From Emmonsiellopsis sp. PD_33 (taxonomy: Eukaryota; Ascomycota; Eurotiomycetes; Onygenales; Ajellomycetaceae), in the NCBI GenBank assembly GCA_032988165.1, contig JANTQF010000158.1:1-64000 (forward strand): a stretch of DNA of 64,000 nucleotides. The letters run 5' to 3'. This document shows, piece by piece, positions 11,101-21,524 of this stretch. A program made the position numbers and the translations under genes. Each line of letters begins with the position of its first letter. Position 1 is the stretch's first letter. A model generated the notes under the pieces. That model was not told the DNA's origin and did not search any database. It worked only from the letters and a program-made list of their open reading frames with translations.

Positions 11101-12280
11101 TATATTCTGACAAGAACTCTCTCAAGAGGTCTTCTTCTAGAATCCACTTACCTATCTCATTCAAATACATGCTTATTTCATTATTAATATATATAATCTT
11201 AACATCTATATTGAACTAGCATTTAATCCATTTCATAACTGTAGGAAGAGCTTTCTTGAGTTCAGACTTACAAATCACATTTTGTATGATCTGGAACTAC
11301 AGGAAATCACATGTAAAATGCATCATTTACTACTGATTATAATAGCAATCTTTCTTATTCTCTATAAGATTAATATAGAGGCATTCAAACAGTTTGATAG
11401 AGCAGACATGCAGCCTGCAAGATATCTGATTTTTCACTTTTAAAAGCTCACACATTTAATAGTAATATGTAACTTCTTGCAGGTGAAGATTTAACTTTTT
11501 CTTCCTCTCTTCTATAAACTTACCTACTATAATTACACCTTCAGATACATTCTGCAGGTGAGTAATTAAGACCTTAAAATCATATCTCAGTCATCTATAT
11601 TAGATTTCCACTAATACTATTAAAATCTTTAGGGCCTCAGAACACTTTCTATATTCAGTAAGAGTAAAGAATGTTGACATCAGTACAGTATTTAAACACA
11701 GGTTATATTCTAGGCACATGAGATTACCTCTTCATGTAAGTAATACTCAAGGCTTTCTATTATCTCTTAATGTCATTATCTTTATATATAGTAAGATTTC
11801 TTTTGTGAATGGTCTTGCTCAGCTGAAGATATTCATATAAAAATCTAAAATATATATCATGTTGGATAGTATGATTATAAAGTATTTTCAGGTCATTAGA
11901 TTCATAAAATATATGACAGTAGTCCTATAACCTTGAATTTTTGTATAGAAGTTATCTATATAGAACAATACATTGTATTTCTCTATAAAATTAATAAATC
12001 TGGACTTATCATTATAGATGTGAGATTCTCTGCTTATATCATACACTTAGTTATCTCTTAATAGATGATTTAATAAGCTAGACTTAGTACTCAAAATTAA
12101 CAATCTATTAGTAGCTTTACATGAGATTAGAGGTATTTAATAAATAGTTAAGAGATTTATCTGCAGGCTTACACTAGTCTTATTATTTACCTTCTCAATC
12201 TCTACCTCAATTTTCACCTTAACTTTCTCATCTTTTAATACCTCATCTACCTTTTTATATGTATCATCATATCCCATAAA

Positions 12281-12517
12281 CTACTTAGACCTCAATATAA
12301 GATTGAGATACCAGTAAGTTCCTGCTGAGTACTCAGGCCTATCATAGATATATAGATTGTGAGTCTTTTTACCCTTCTTTTTCAAATCTTTATTAGCTTT
12401 CTTTTGCAAGTCTTTTGCAGGCAGATTCATCTTATTGGTAGAGTCTTCCTTTTTCCCACTACCCAGGCTGCTAAAGGTCATAAAAATAGTGCTATAACTA
12501 TTTTTTAAGACTCTCAT
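12281..12517 (-). pseudogene. copia gag zinc-knuckle remnant
   Basis: A 78-aa open piece of the gag region. Near its C-terminus YIYDRPEYSAGTYWYLN aligns with the usual C-x2-C-x4-H-x4-C knuckle (CxxC-R-PGH-xxx-CWxL). The cysteines read as Tyr and the His as Tyr, the changes expected when TGY becomes TAY and CAY becomes TAY. It is preceded by a Lys-rich stretch. Confidence 0.6.
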
Positions 12518-13160
12518 CTTATAATATTGAATCTTAATCTCTCTAACTAATCATTCTAGGTCAATAACATTCACACCCATCTTTTTATTATATGAGATAA
12601 TAGATCTAAATCCTTCAGCAATCATCAGATTGATTGCTTAGTTAGTCATTAAAAAATTACTCTCTAAATTAAATAGATCTCTGATCTCTACATTTCATAT
12701 CTCTTTATAAATTATAGACTAATCATCTAATCATTTTTCAATATTCTTACTATTTAATTTCTTCATCAGAGTATTATATCAATCTCTGACTTCATTTTTT
12801 CAATCTTCAGTAGTAAGAGAGAGATAATATCATAACACTTTAATAATATCTTTAATATGAGTATTACCCACCTTCATGACATACTCTATCTTTACTCTCA
12901 AAACTAATATTATAATAATATTATATATTTTATTTATAGCTATTTAACATTTCTCATACACCATCATCTATTTTTTGAATGATTTTTTAGATTTATTATT
13001 CTCAATCTTAGGTTCTTCTACTTTCAGCCAATAATCTTCCTTTATTAAATCAATATAATTATAAACTCCATGATTACTCACTATTAATATAATGTTTATA
13101 TACTAAATCTCTCAGTCCTTACTGTTCTTCAGTGTTACTATCATATATTAGGTAGTGGCA

Positions 13161-13439
13161 TCAGACATGATGAGGTAGATAAAGCTCTAAGAGCTCCACT
13201 TTTTCAATTTTTGAACTATTAGAGGTACTTATATAGCCCTGTTTTTTGATTAATATAGGGCTTCTAGCATTCTCAAAAGCTTGATTTATTGAGTGTATAG
13301 AGCCCACAGCTTCATTTTTCAATGGATCCCATGGATCTAGGGGACATCCCTGTAGGTCTTTTTTAGAGGTTATTGCTATTTCATGTAAAAAGCATGCAGT
13401 ATAGGGCAAAAAATGATGAAATGATGATAATAATAACAA
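13161..13439 (-). pseudogene. copia gag N-terminal remnant
   Basis: A 92-aa open frame just inside the 5' LTR side of the copia element. No family motif is visible. It is assigned to gag by position. The frame continues leftward with stops. Confidence 0.45.
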
Positions 13440-13459
13440 AAATCAAGTTGAATACACAA

Positions 13460-13481
13460 TGGAAATTGCTGAGCTCATAAC
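13460..13481 (-). other. copia primer-binding site (half-tRNA type)
   Basis: Reading out of the 5' LTR (right end) on the minus strand, the first bases are GTTATGAGCTCAGCAATTT. GTTATGAGC is complementary to the anticodon loop and stem of initiator-Met tRNA (CUCAUAAC), the internal primer site used by the Drosophila copia group. A single C-to-T change (GAGCCC to GAGCTC) would be RIP damage. Confidence 0.65.
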
Positions 13482-13648
13482 TGTCAGTATTGAATATTAC
13501 TTATTGAGGTACAAATTGAATATTATTGTAGAACTAATGGTGGTTCATAGGAACCCTAGCTATTTTGTATGAGGGAATGTGGGTGGCTGTGTAAACACTA
13601 ATTATAAGTGAGATTGCATGAATATGAGATATCTCGGAATTCCCGACA
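13482..13648 (-). repeat. copia 5' LTR (right)
   Basis: 167 bp, TGTCAGTATTG...CCCGACA on the plus strand, paired with the left LTR. The GAGAC duplication follows at 13649-13653. Confidence 0.92.
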
Positions 13649-13653
13649 GAGAC

Positions 13654-14461
13654 AAATTAAGATAGAGAATGGATAGCAGAGATCCATATCGCAATGGTCT
13701 AGCATACTAAATACTAGTAAGGAGGTAGGCAAGGCATAGCCTGGCCAGGGGAAGTTATCAGAACATAAACCCTAGTCAACTGGTAGCCCAACTATTCCAC
13801 CGACCAATGCTTCGATATGTACTGGGGTACGGGAATGACGTATCTGCCTCCGGGGTAGCTTGGGAAAAGGCACGCGAAGCGAAAACCATGGGACAAGAAC
13901 AAAATTTGAGGCAGAGAGCGGGAAATCCACCCACTCTATTCTGTAGCATATTTTCTCGGACAGAAATATGTCCCGAGGTTCTGTATCAAACGTAGTCAGC
14001 CCAGTAGTTAAAAAAATAGAATAGTGATAGAATTGGCAAGGGGGAGCGATTAGTCATCGCGTGCCAAGAAAGCAGCGTCCAATTAAGCTTTTGTTCTAGA
14101 AGGGCTTGGCATGTTCTTTTGCATATGTTTGCTGTGTTTGCTTATTGCATCACGTGAAATGGTCGGAATAACAATGACCCGTGCCAAGAAATGGTGCCAT
14201 CTGTGACAAATCTGATAACGCGACTTAGAAATCTGATAAAAAAATACAACGCCCGCCACCCACTCGTCCAAACAGCTCGGATATAAGCATCCATTCACGC
14301 CAGTCTGCATCTTCGCGTGTAATTTGCACTTCCACGTTTTCTTCCTCTTAATATATCCCGTCGTTCGAAACGTCTGCGAGCAGCATCACCCCATATTCAG
14401 CCTATAACAGGCAACTTTGGCTGGGAACAATACCCCGCCTTCACCCCGATAGCAACCGGTC
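13654..14461. other. intergenic, glutaredoxin promoter side
   Basis: Base composition returns to GC-balanced directly after the copia duplication. There is only a 62-aa ORF (13807-13995) with no recognisable content. The last ~150 bp are pyrimidine-rich (TTCCTCTTAATATATCCCG), as expected of a fungal promoter or 5' UTR. Confidence 0.6.
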
Positions 14462-15372
14462 ATGTCATCCCTCAACGAGGTCACGTCCGAAGACGCTTTC
14501 AACGCCCATATTTCCTCCCTACCCCCCTCCGCCCTTCTCGTTCTATATTTCCACACCCCCTGGGCTGCACCATGCACCCAAATGCGCAATGTGCTCTCTA
14601 CCCTCGCCTCCACCTATCCCGCGACCAACCCCCCAGCCATCTCGTTCGTCAGCGTCAACGCTGAAGAACTCCCCGACATATCCGAGCAATACGACGTCAC
14701 CGCAGTCCCCTTCTTAGTTCTTATACGCGACGGCAAGACACTCCAATCCCTCTCCGGCTCCGATGCCATCAAGGCCCGCGCCGCCATCGAACAACACGCC
14801 GGCGTAGCTGCAACCGGCAGCACAGGCGCAGAGAGACAGTCTATCCCACCTCCCCTCCAAACCGAGCCAAGGAAAGATATCCCCGCATCTGGTACAGCTG
14901 ATGCACCCAGCGCCAACGGGGTAGCTCCAGCATCCGAACCTACCCCGCCCACAAAGGAAGAGCTCTTCGCCCGACTAGAAGAGCTGGTCAAGGCCGCCCC
15001 GGTCATGCTGTTCATGAAAGGAACCCCCAGTGCACCGCAGTGTGGATTTAGCAGACAGCTTGTTGGCATCCTGCGCGAAAACGGTGTTAAATATGGTTTC
15101 TTTAATATATTGGCCGATGAAGATGTGAGACAGGGGCTGAAGGAGTTTGCCGATTGGCCTACCTTCCCGCAATTGTGGGTGAAGGGGGAGTTGGTTGGTG
15201 GATTGGATATTGTGAGTTATTTAATAGTTCTGGCCGTTCGTTTTCTTGCAGGCAAATTTGCTAACCGCTTCATCTCTCACCAAATCAACAGGTCAAGGAA
15301 GAAATCAGCGCAGACCCGGACTTTTTCAAGGACTATTCGGTTGCGCCTAGGGCACCCGCTGCTAATGCGTGA
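14462..15372 (+). CDS. GRX4: monothiol glutaredoxin Grx4 (Grx3/4 family)
   Basis: Proposed CDS is join(14462..15211,15292..15372), 276 aa. Residues 1-~115 form a thioredoxin-like domain with a WAAPC (34-38) active-site-like motif. Residues ~165-end form a monothiol glutaredoxin domain with CGFS at 194-197, the FMKGTP motif (~184-189) and the WPTFPQLWVKGELVGGLDI signature. The intron at 15212-15291 (GTGAGT...ACAG) must be removed. Unspliced, the frame runs on into unrelated sequence (to 15415), whereas the spliced end VKEEISADPDFFKDYS is the conserved Grx3/4 tail. CGFS glutaredoxins bind a bridging 2Fe-2S cluster with glutathione and relay iron status to regulators such as HapX/SreA in filamentous fungi. 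The regulator link is family knowledge. Confidence 0.93.
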
Positions 15373-15415
15373 AAAAAAACATATAGTTTCTTTCTTTCCG
15401 CGACGAATAGCATGA

Positions 15416-15966
15416 TGTATGTTTTTTCTTTTTGAAGTCAGTGATAGGATTTCGTTAGAAACCGTCTGTGTTTGTATGCTGCCTTGATTGAGGACAGTGT
15501 TTATTCTCTATCTCTTTCCTTATTAAATGAGAAATAATTCAATAGACATACTTTGTATCAGGTATCATCACTTCCATTTTATTACTACTATTGGGTCTTC
15601 CCTGTCTTCTAGTTCGGGATGTGTCATCTCACGGTACGAATTGTCACCGTATGCGATTCAAAATCACACCCTCTATCAGATAATATAACAATGTAGATAT
15701 AATACCCAACTCCTCTTGTATTCTTTCTCCAGAGTCTACATAGGCGGTATTATTTGCAATAACGTATATTATACAGGGGAAGAAAGGCAGAGTAGTAAGT
15801 TTGAAATATACCAAAAATATCCGTAAAGCTATTCATACGAAAATCGGCGTCCTCGACTTCCCAGCCCGGTGTCTGTTTACAACCGTCACGACGAGGGGAA
15901 TATTTCTGCTTGCACCTCGACTGAATCCTTAGGGGGGGCGAAACTTAGTCAGACCCAGCACCGATC
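15416..15966. other. intergenic, convergent 3' ends
   Basis: AT-rich 3' flanks between the Grx4 and butyrobetaine dioxygenase stops. No ORF or RNA gene is seen. Confidence 0.6.
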
Positions 15967-17457
15967 TCAGGCCCCGTTTGCATGCACCTGTTGAACGAAC
16001 CGGAATGGGGTGGTCCAAGCGGATGAATCCTTCGCTTCCATCCTCCGGAATATAGACTGCAACGCATCGTCATCAACGTAGGCACCTCGCAGCCAACGTT
16101 CAGCACCGTTGTCTCCCGCCTGGGTGGCGTCAGATGCAGTAAAAGCATTACGGGCATGTACGACGCGGCGGTTTGCGAATATGACGCATTCACCCGGGTT
16201 AAGCTTGAGTTCCCATATGTTTTCTGGCTTGGCTATTTCGTCGGCAAAGGCTTTCATGGCCGCAATAACTTGGCTTTGATGTCCCGCGGTCGTAGGTTCG
16301 GGTAGTCCCTGGAAAGGTGGCGAGTAGTTGACACATCTGATCAAAAATTCTGGTAATTGCGGAGTTCGTAGAAACGTAGGCTTTACATCCAGCTCGATCA
16401 CTGGATGGGAATGTTGATAATGTTCATTATTGTTTTCGTACTCAAATGATGTTCGGTGTTGGATAAGCAGCCTGAAATGCTCTGGATGGTTTTTGCGGAG
16501 TGATTGTGCAGCCTTGAACGTGTCGACAAACAGGGATTCACCGCCCTCAAAGGAATTGCGCAGGCAGTGGAGCATTTGATACCCAGGCGGATCCTTCATA
16601 TACAGCAGATCCATATGAAAATCAAGGTGCTTGTTGGTGTATGCCACGTTCTTAGCGTTAGGCACGCTGCGAACGTCCCAAGTCAACCCGTAGAAAGAGT
16701 TACGCAGAGGGCCCATGCGAGTTGCAATTTTCTCAACCATCTCGCTCGAATCAGGGATGTCTTTTACAAAGACAAGGCCAAGGCGAAACAAACTCCGCAT
16801 GAAATAAAGGAATGCGGAGTCATCCTCCATGTAATCCTTGAACGAAATCCAGTGCTCATTGTTTCGAAAAGTAGTTTTGTCCCACATGATTCTTCGCCCA
16901 CTTCGTTCGGTCATACTCGAGTAGCGGAACCTTGTCAGTTTTGCCAAAACCTCCCGTGGGTATCTTGAGGTATGAGAGCTATCGTATCCGGGTATATCAT
17001 TCTTCCATTTCACAACCAACTGATTGCCCTCAGTTTTAGCCTCTCGCACCTGTATGTCAAGGGGCATGTCTGATAGACGAAATTCACGTTGTTTTGTGGA
17101 CTGGTCGACACATTGGGCACAGTGACAGCTCTCTCGCAAGAGGCTATTGCTGATGGCCCTCACCTTGGAATGTCCTAGCTTTATTTGTATTGAGCGACTC
17201 TGCGTGGCAACGACTTCTATACGGTCGGCGATCGACCCTCTCGAATGTCCACCACCAACAAGGGATGGGATTTCAGGCGTGGAAAGGCGCTCTTCCTCTG
17301 CCACACCCGACGAGGTAGAGGTCGGTGCTGCGGCATCGCTGTGATTTGCTCGCAGCAGCGGGAGATAGGCAGGACGGGAGGGGAGGCTTTGGCGTAGCCG
17401 GCATGGTGTGCTCGCTCTCGGTCGAGCGTGGCGGAGAGCACGCAGGGGGGGAGACAT
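15967..17457 (-). CDS. gamma-butyrobetaine dioxygenase (TauD/TfdA family)
   Basis: 496 aa without introns. The N-terminus is rich in Arg, Ser and Ala and poor in acids (MSPPLRALRHARPRASTPCR), as in a mitochondrial presequence. Residues ~80-165 form the zinc-binding DUF971-like domain (SCHCAQC, C111/C113/C116) found in carnitine-pathway dioxygenases. The catalytic domain carries H281-x-D283 (FHMD) and a distal His at ~434 (RVVHARNAF), the Fe(II) triad, then the RWLRGAYVDDD end. The reaction is gamma-butyrobetaine + 2-oxoglutarate + O2 to carnitine + succinate + CO2. Trimethyllysine dioxygenase, the first enzyme of the same pathway, shares this architecture and cannot be excluded by eye. Its start is 287 bp from that of the divergent Tpc1 gene. 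Confidence 0.8.
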   Translation of the reverse strand: MSPPLRALRHARPRASTPCRLRQSLPSRPAYLPLLRANHSDAAAPTSTSSGVAEEERLSTPEIPSLVGGGHSRGSIADRIEVVATQSRSIQIKLGHSKVRAISNSLLRESCHCAQCVDQSTKQREFRLSDMPLDIQVREAKTEGNQLVVKWKNDIPGYDSSHTSRYPREVLAKLTRFRYSSMTERSGRRIMWDKTTFRNNEHWISFKDYMEDDSAFLYFMRSLFRLGLVFVKDIPDSSEMVEKIATRMGPLRNSFYGLTWDVRSVPNAKNVAYTNKHLDFHMDLLYMKDPPGYQMLHCLRNSFEGGESLFVDTFKAAQSLRKNHPEHFRLLIQHRTSFEYENNNEHYQHSHPVIELDVKPTFLRTPQLPEFLIRCVNYSPPFQGLPEPTTAGHQSQVIAAMKAFADEIAKPENIWELKLNPGECVIFANRRVVHARNAFTASDATQAGDNGAERWLRGAYVDDDALQSIFRRMEAKDSSAWTTPFRFVQQVHANGA

Positions 17458-17744
17458 CGCGAAGATAGATGGCGAGGAGAGGAAAACCTCGCTGTCGCAG
17501 AGTTGGGGGTTGAAGAACCAGGGGACGACATTGCCGAGGTCACGGGACCTGGCTGCCGCAATTTCCAGCCAACATCCATCTCAATAAATATCTGTATCCA
17601 TATCTATATCAATATCTACACCCATACTTATACTCACCTTTCCGCCCTTCGATATCCCCAGTCGATAATCTGCCTTGATTCCTCGTTATCTGCTGGGAGG
17701 ATCTTGGTCCGCCCTGACCCCATTGCCCCGTCTTTACTTCATGT
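17458..17744. promoter_or_regulatory. bidirectional promoter region
   Basis: 287-bp interval between the start codons of the minus-strand butyrobetaine dioxygenase and the plus-strand Tpc1 gene. It contains a run of TATC/CATA imperfect repeats at ~17583-17640. Both products are mitochondrial, so shared control is plausible but not shown. Confidence 0.45.
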
Positions 17745-18936
17745 ATGTCGGCTGGGGGGCAGCATCTCAATGAAGAAGTACGGATATCGCGTCATCGCGT
17801 CCACATTGGCTTCTCTCTGTGTCTTGTGGACTTATTCTAACGCTTACATGGGTTTTAGGGAAACCGATCCCAGGTAGTCGCCGCGGGCGCGATCGCCGGC
17901 TTGGTTTCGCGGTACGTGTATAGACACCAGTTTGCCATGACGTTCTTAGCTGACATGCTCCCCACCTACAGATTCTGCGTCGCGCCACTTGACGTTGTAA
18001 AAATCCGTCTGCAGCTGCAAGTACATTCTCTGTCGGAGCCGCTCTCCTACCGCGATGTCAAGGGCCCGGTGTACAAGGGCACGTTGTCCACCTTCAAATC
18101 CATCGTTCGCGAAGAGGGCATTACCGTACGTTCCTCCACCCGCTCACAGCGAAGAAATGAAAGGATGAAGGAAATAAAACTAACCATCACTCATACCAAC
18201 CAACCAACAGGGTCTCTGGAAAGGAAACATCCCCGCCGAACTCCTCTACGTCTGTTACGGCGGCATCCAATTCACCGCCTACCGCAGCGTAACCCAAGTC
18301 CTGCACACACTGCCACTCACACACCCCCTCCCCCAGCCCGCGGAATCCTTCATCTCCGGCGCCGTGGCGGGCGGCCTCGCCACCGCCTCCACCTACCCGC
18401 TCGACCTCCTCCGCACCCGCTTCGCCGCCCAGGGCAATGACAAAGTGTACACCTCCCTGCTTTCATCCGTGCGCGAAATCGCCCGCCACGAGGGCCCGCG
18501 CGGCTTCTTCCGCGGCGTCTCCGCCGCCATCGGCCAGATCGTCCCGTACATGGGCCTCTTCTTCGCGACGTACGAGACCGTCCGACATCCCATCGCCACG
18601 CTAGACATGCCGTTTGGCACGGGCGACGCCGCGGCGGGCGTGGTGGCCAGCGTGCTTGGCAAGACGGGTGTGTTTCCGCTGGATCTGGTGCGCAAGCGGT
18701 TGCAGGTGCAGGGGCCCACGAGGTCTAGGTATATCCATACCAATATCCCCGTGTATCATGGGGTGTGGAGTACGGCGAGCACGATCCTGGCACAGCAGGG
18801 GATCCGGGGGTTGTATCGGGGGTTAACGGTTAGCTTGATCAAGGCGGCGCCGGCGAGTGCGGTGACGATGTGGACGTATGAACATGCGTTGAGGGCGTTG
18901 AAGGAGGTAGGGGAGGTGACTGGTGATCGGATATAA
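17745..18936 (+). CDS. TPC1: mitochondrial thiamine pyrophosphate carrier
   Basis: Proposed CDS is join(17745..17777,17859..17911,17972..18125,18211..18936), 321 aa. Exon 1 gives MSAGGQHLNEE and exon 2 gives GNRSQVVAAGAIAGLVSR. Three introns of 81, 60 and 85 nt have GTACG-type donors, and a CTAAC branch precedes the first acceptor. The protein is a six-helix mitochondrial carrier with three repeats, each with a Px[DE]xx[KR] motif: PLDVVKIRLQ, PLDLLRTRF and PLDLVRKRLQ. The order and the GLWKGNIPAELLYV and QIVPYMGLFF segments match the fungal Tpc1 group, which exchanges cytosolic thiamine pyrophosphate across the inner membrane. The length is normal for the family. Confidence 0.92.
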
Positions 18937-19676
18937 CATGTATTTTTTGTTTCTTTTTTCTACCTTTTTTTACCCTTCGGGTACTATCATGTACAAAATT
19001 CCCTTGTGTGATTAGGTTTAGGATAGGCGTTGGGTGCGTCCTTGCTGGCTTTTTTGGTGGTTTAGACAAAATATATATCTTTTCTCACGGACATCTCACC
19101 ACACCACACCACACCAGACATTACATTGTATCTTGAAAAAACCCAAGCCCCAGGTAGAACTAAGATTATTCCAAATATTTAATGGCAGTAAGTCTCCTAT
19201 TACAGCCATGCAGGAACCAATCCTGCTGTGTTCCCACCCCCGCAGGCCCACTAGACACGACTGAAACAAGTTTACTCAACAATACGTGTAACCGCCCCCA
19301 AAAAGCTCAACTACGGGCTCTACCCCTACAATATAGACATGAATACCGCAGCTAAACAAACACGACAGGCGGGTTCCTATTGATTCCTATTCCTATTCCT
19401 ATCCATATTCCTATCTGCACACCCTTGACCGGGCGGCCGACGGACAAAAAGAGCAAAGTAAAAAAGAACGAGTCAAAAATCAAGGTTTGATTGGATGGAA
19501 AATAGAACTCAAAAAAGAACAGAGGCTTATCAAGCGGGCAAGGAGAAAGCAAGCTAGTCAGCTAAGCAGAAAAAGGGACGGTGCAAAAGGCTCAAACGGG
19601 TGGGTGTATCATATAGGCTTGTGTTGTATGTTTATTGTTCTTTTCTTTCTTTCTTGGATTAATTGAAGCGTGTAAT
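18937..19676. other. intergenic, convergent 3' ends
   Basis: Between the Tpc1 and alpha-tubulin stop codons. It contains a CCTATT-type microsatellite (19373-19417) and no supported gene. Confidence 0.6.
19373..19417. repeat. imperfect CCTATT hexanucleotide repeat
   Basis: TTCCTATTGATTCCTATTCC and following bases form about seven imperfect CCTATT units downstream of the convergent gene pair. Confidence 0.7.
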
Positions 19677-21524
19677 TTAATACTCCACACCCTCATCGCC
19701 CTCGGTGTCCAGGCTGTCGCTGGCAACTTCTTCGTAATCCTTCTCCAGAGCAGCGAGATCCTCACGAGCTTCGGAGAATTCACCTTCCTCCATACCCTCA
19801 CCCACGTACCAGTGGACGAAAGCGCGTTTCGAGTACATGAGGTCGAACTTGTGGTCGAGGCGGCTCCAGGCTTCGGCAATGGCGGTGGTGTTAGACAGCA
19901 TGCTGACGGAGCGGTCGACGGGGGCGAGCTCGCCGCCTGGCACGCGCATGGGCTTCTGGTAGTTGATGCCGATCTTGAAACCAGTTGGACACCACTCAAC
20001 GAGGTTGAAGGAGGTCTTGGCCTTGAGGGAGGCGACAGCGGCGTTGCAGTCACGGGGGACGACATCTCCACGGTAGAGGAGGGCCACAGCCATGTATTTT
20101 CCGTTGCGGGGATCGCAAACAACCATCTGGTTGTTGGGCTCGAAGCCTATATAGTGTGTTAGCATGGGCCCAATGATAAAGAATTAGGGATGGTATCCTA
20201 CATTGGAAGGTAAGATCGTGGACCTTGAAGCTTTCGTGGGAGCTTCGGTTGCTAGACACAACGGGTGCATAGCTGATGAGGGGGTAGTGGATACGGGGGT
20301 AGGGGACCAAGTTGGTCTGGAACTCGTTGAGGTCGACGTTCAGGGCACCATCGAAGCGCAAGCTGGAGGTAATGGAGCTGACGACCTGGGCAATGAGGCG
20401 GTTGAGGTGCTCATAGCCGGGGCGGGGAATGTCAAGGTTGCGGTGGCAGATGTCGTAGACGGCTTCGTTGTCGACGAGGAACGTACAGTCGGAGTTCTCA
20501 ATGGTGCTGTGGGTGGAGAGAACGGCGTTGTAGGGCTCAACAACGGCGGTGGAGACACGGGGCGCAGGGTAGACGGCGAACTCAAGCTTGGACTTTTTGC
20601 CGTAGTCGGTGGAGAGACGCTCCAAGAGCAGGGCACCGAAACCGGAACCTGTGCCACCACCGAACGAGTGGAAGATGAGGAATCCTTGAAGGGAAGAGCA
20701 GTTGTCTAAACCAAGCAGTGCTCTTTAGTGGCTGTTTACCAACAAAATAGAAAACCAAGAAACCATACCAGCAACACGGCGAATGCGGTCGATGACGCTG
20801 TCGACGAGCTCCTTTCCGATGGTGTAGTGACCACGGGCATCTGCAATTGTTTAGCCATCTGATGGACAAGAGACGAATGTTTGGATTGAATTCCCGTACA
20901 GTTGTTTGCAGCATCTTCCTTGCCGCTGATCAACATTTCTGGGTGGAAGAGCTGGCGGTAAGAACCAGTGCGGATCTCGTCGATTGGCTAGATACAGTGA
21001 GCATCGATGGCCATTGGCAGCAATTGAGGAGACAGAACATACCGACGGGTCGAGATCAACGAAGATGGAGCGGGGGACATATTTGCCGCTGCCGGTCTCG
21101 GTGAAGAAGGTCTCGTAGGAGCCGGTCTCGCCAACATCAGTGGCCTCGGGGTCGATGCGGCCATCAGCCTTGAGACCGTGCTCGAGAAGGTAGCTGAGAG
21201 AAAAGAGGGCGACTTGGGTTAGATAGGGTTGTATATCAGGGGTCTCGAGCAACGAATTGAGGCAGGGGGAGGCAGGAGAAGAGCGGTGAGGCGTACAGTT
21301 CCCAAGCACTGTTACCAAGCTGGGTGCCAGCCTGGCCGATATGGAGATGGCAAACCTGGAGCAGACATTGTTAGCAGGGAGAACGAAGCAGCTGGCACGT
21401 CGAGAAGCATGGGATGGCGGGCATGCAGCGTGGACATGGATGGGGGAGGGATGGAATGGGGGATTGATAATGGGGGCCAGGGGTAAATAAACAAAGGCGA
21501 GCAGCGACATACCTCGCCTCTCAT
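19677..21524 (-). CDS. alpha-tubulin
   Basis: Proposed CDS is complement(join(19677..20146,20202..20705,20769..20840,20900..20987,21043..21193,21297..21355,21513..21524)), 451 aa, seven exons. All six introns have GT-AG ends and keep the frame. Exon 1 encodes only MRGE. The protein starts MRGEVCHLHIGQAGTQLGNS, has the GGGTGSGFG tubulin GTP-binding loop in exon 6 and ends EGVEY, the detyrosinatable alpha-tubulin tail. It polymerises with beta-tubulin into microtubules. Ascomycetes often carry two alpha-tubulin genes, and I cannot say which paralogue this is. A 12-nt first exon followed by a 157-nt intron is the feature automated annotation is most likely to miss. Confidence 0.96.

Larger units (their letters stand above)
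7968..13648 (-). mobile_element. Ty1/copia LTR retrotransposon, RIP-degraded
   Basis: A 5,681-bp element bounded by two 167-bp LTRs (7968-8134 and 13482-13648), each beginning TGT and ending ACA, and flanked by GAGAC duplications. It reads on the minus strand. From right to left there are a gag-like region, a decayed zinc knuckle (~12290-12370), an integrase C-terminal motif of the NG-A-x-H-T-G-x-L-x-E-K-A type (11040-11100), the reverse transcriptase catalytic box (9407-9424, FYINDF in place of YVDD) and an RNase H-proximal block (9230-9345). Integrase before reverse transcriptase is the copia order. Many stops in every frame and C-to-T/G-to-A shifted residues point to RIP, so the copy is dead. 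The LTRs still align over their whole length. Confidence 0.93.

Noticed and set aside
8135..13480. CRISPR-like or other phased repeats in AT-rich DNA
   Set aside because: No regularly spaced repeats; similarity is due to AT richness.
7968..13648. Interpretation of the copia region as a non-LTR or gypsy element
   Set aside because: It has paired 167-bp LTRs, and integrase lies before reverse transcriptase, which is the copia order.
19635..20709. Long plus-strand ORFs (175 and 168 aa) opposite alpha-tubulin
   Set aside because: They lie antisense to exons with clear tubulin identity and arise from strong codon bias; no independent protein features.
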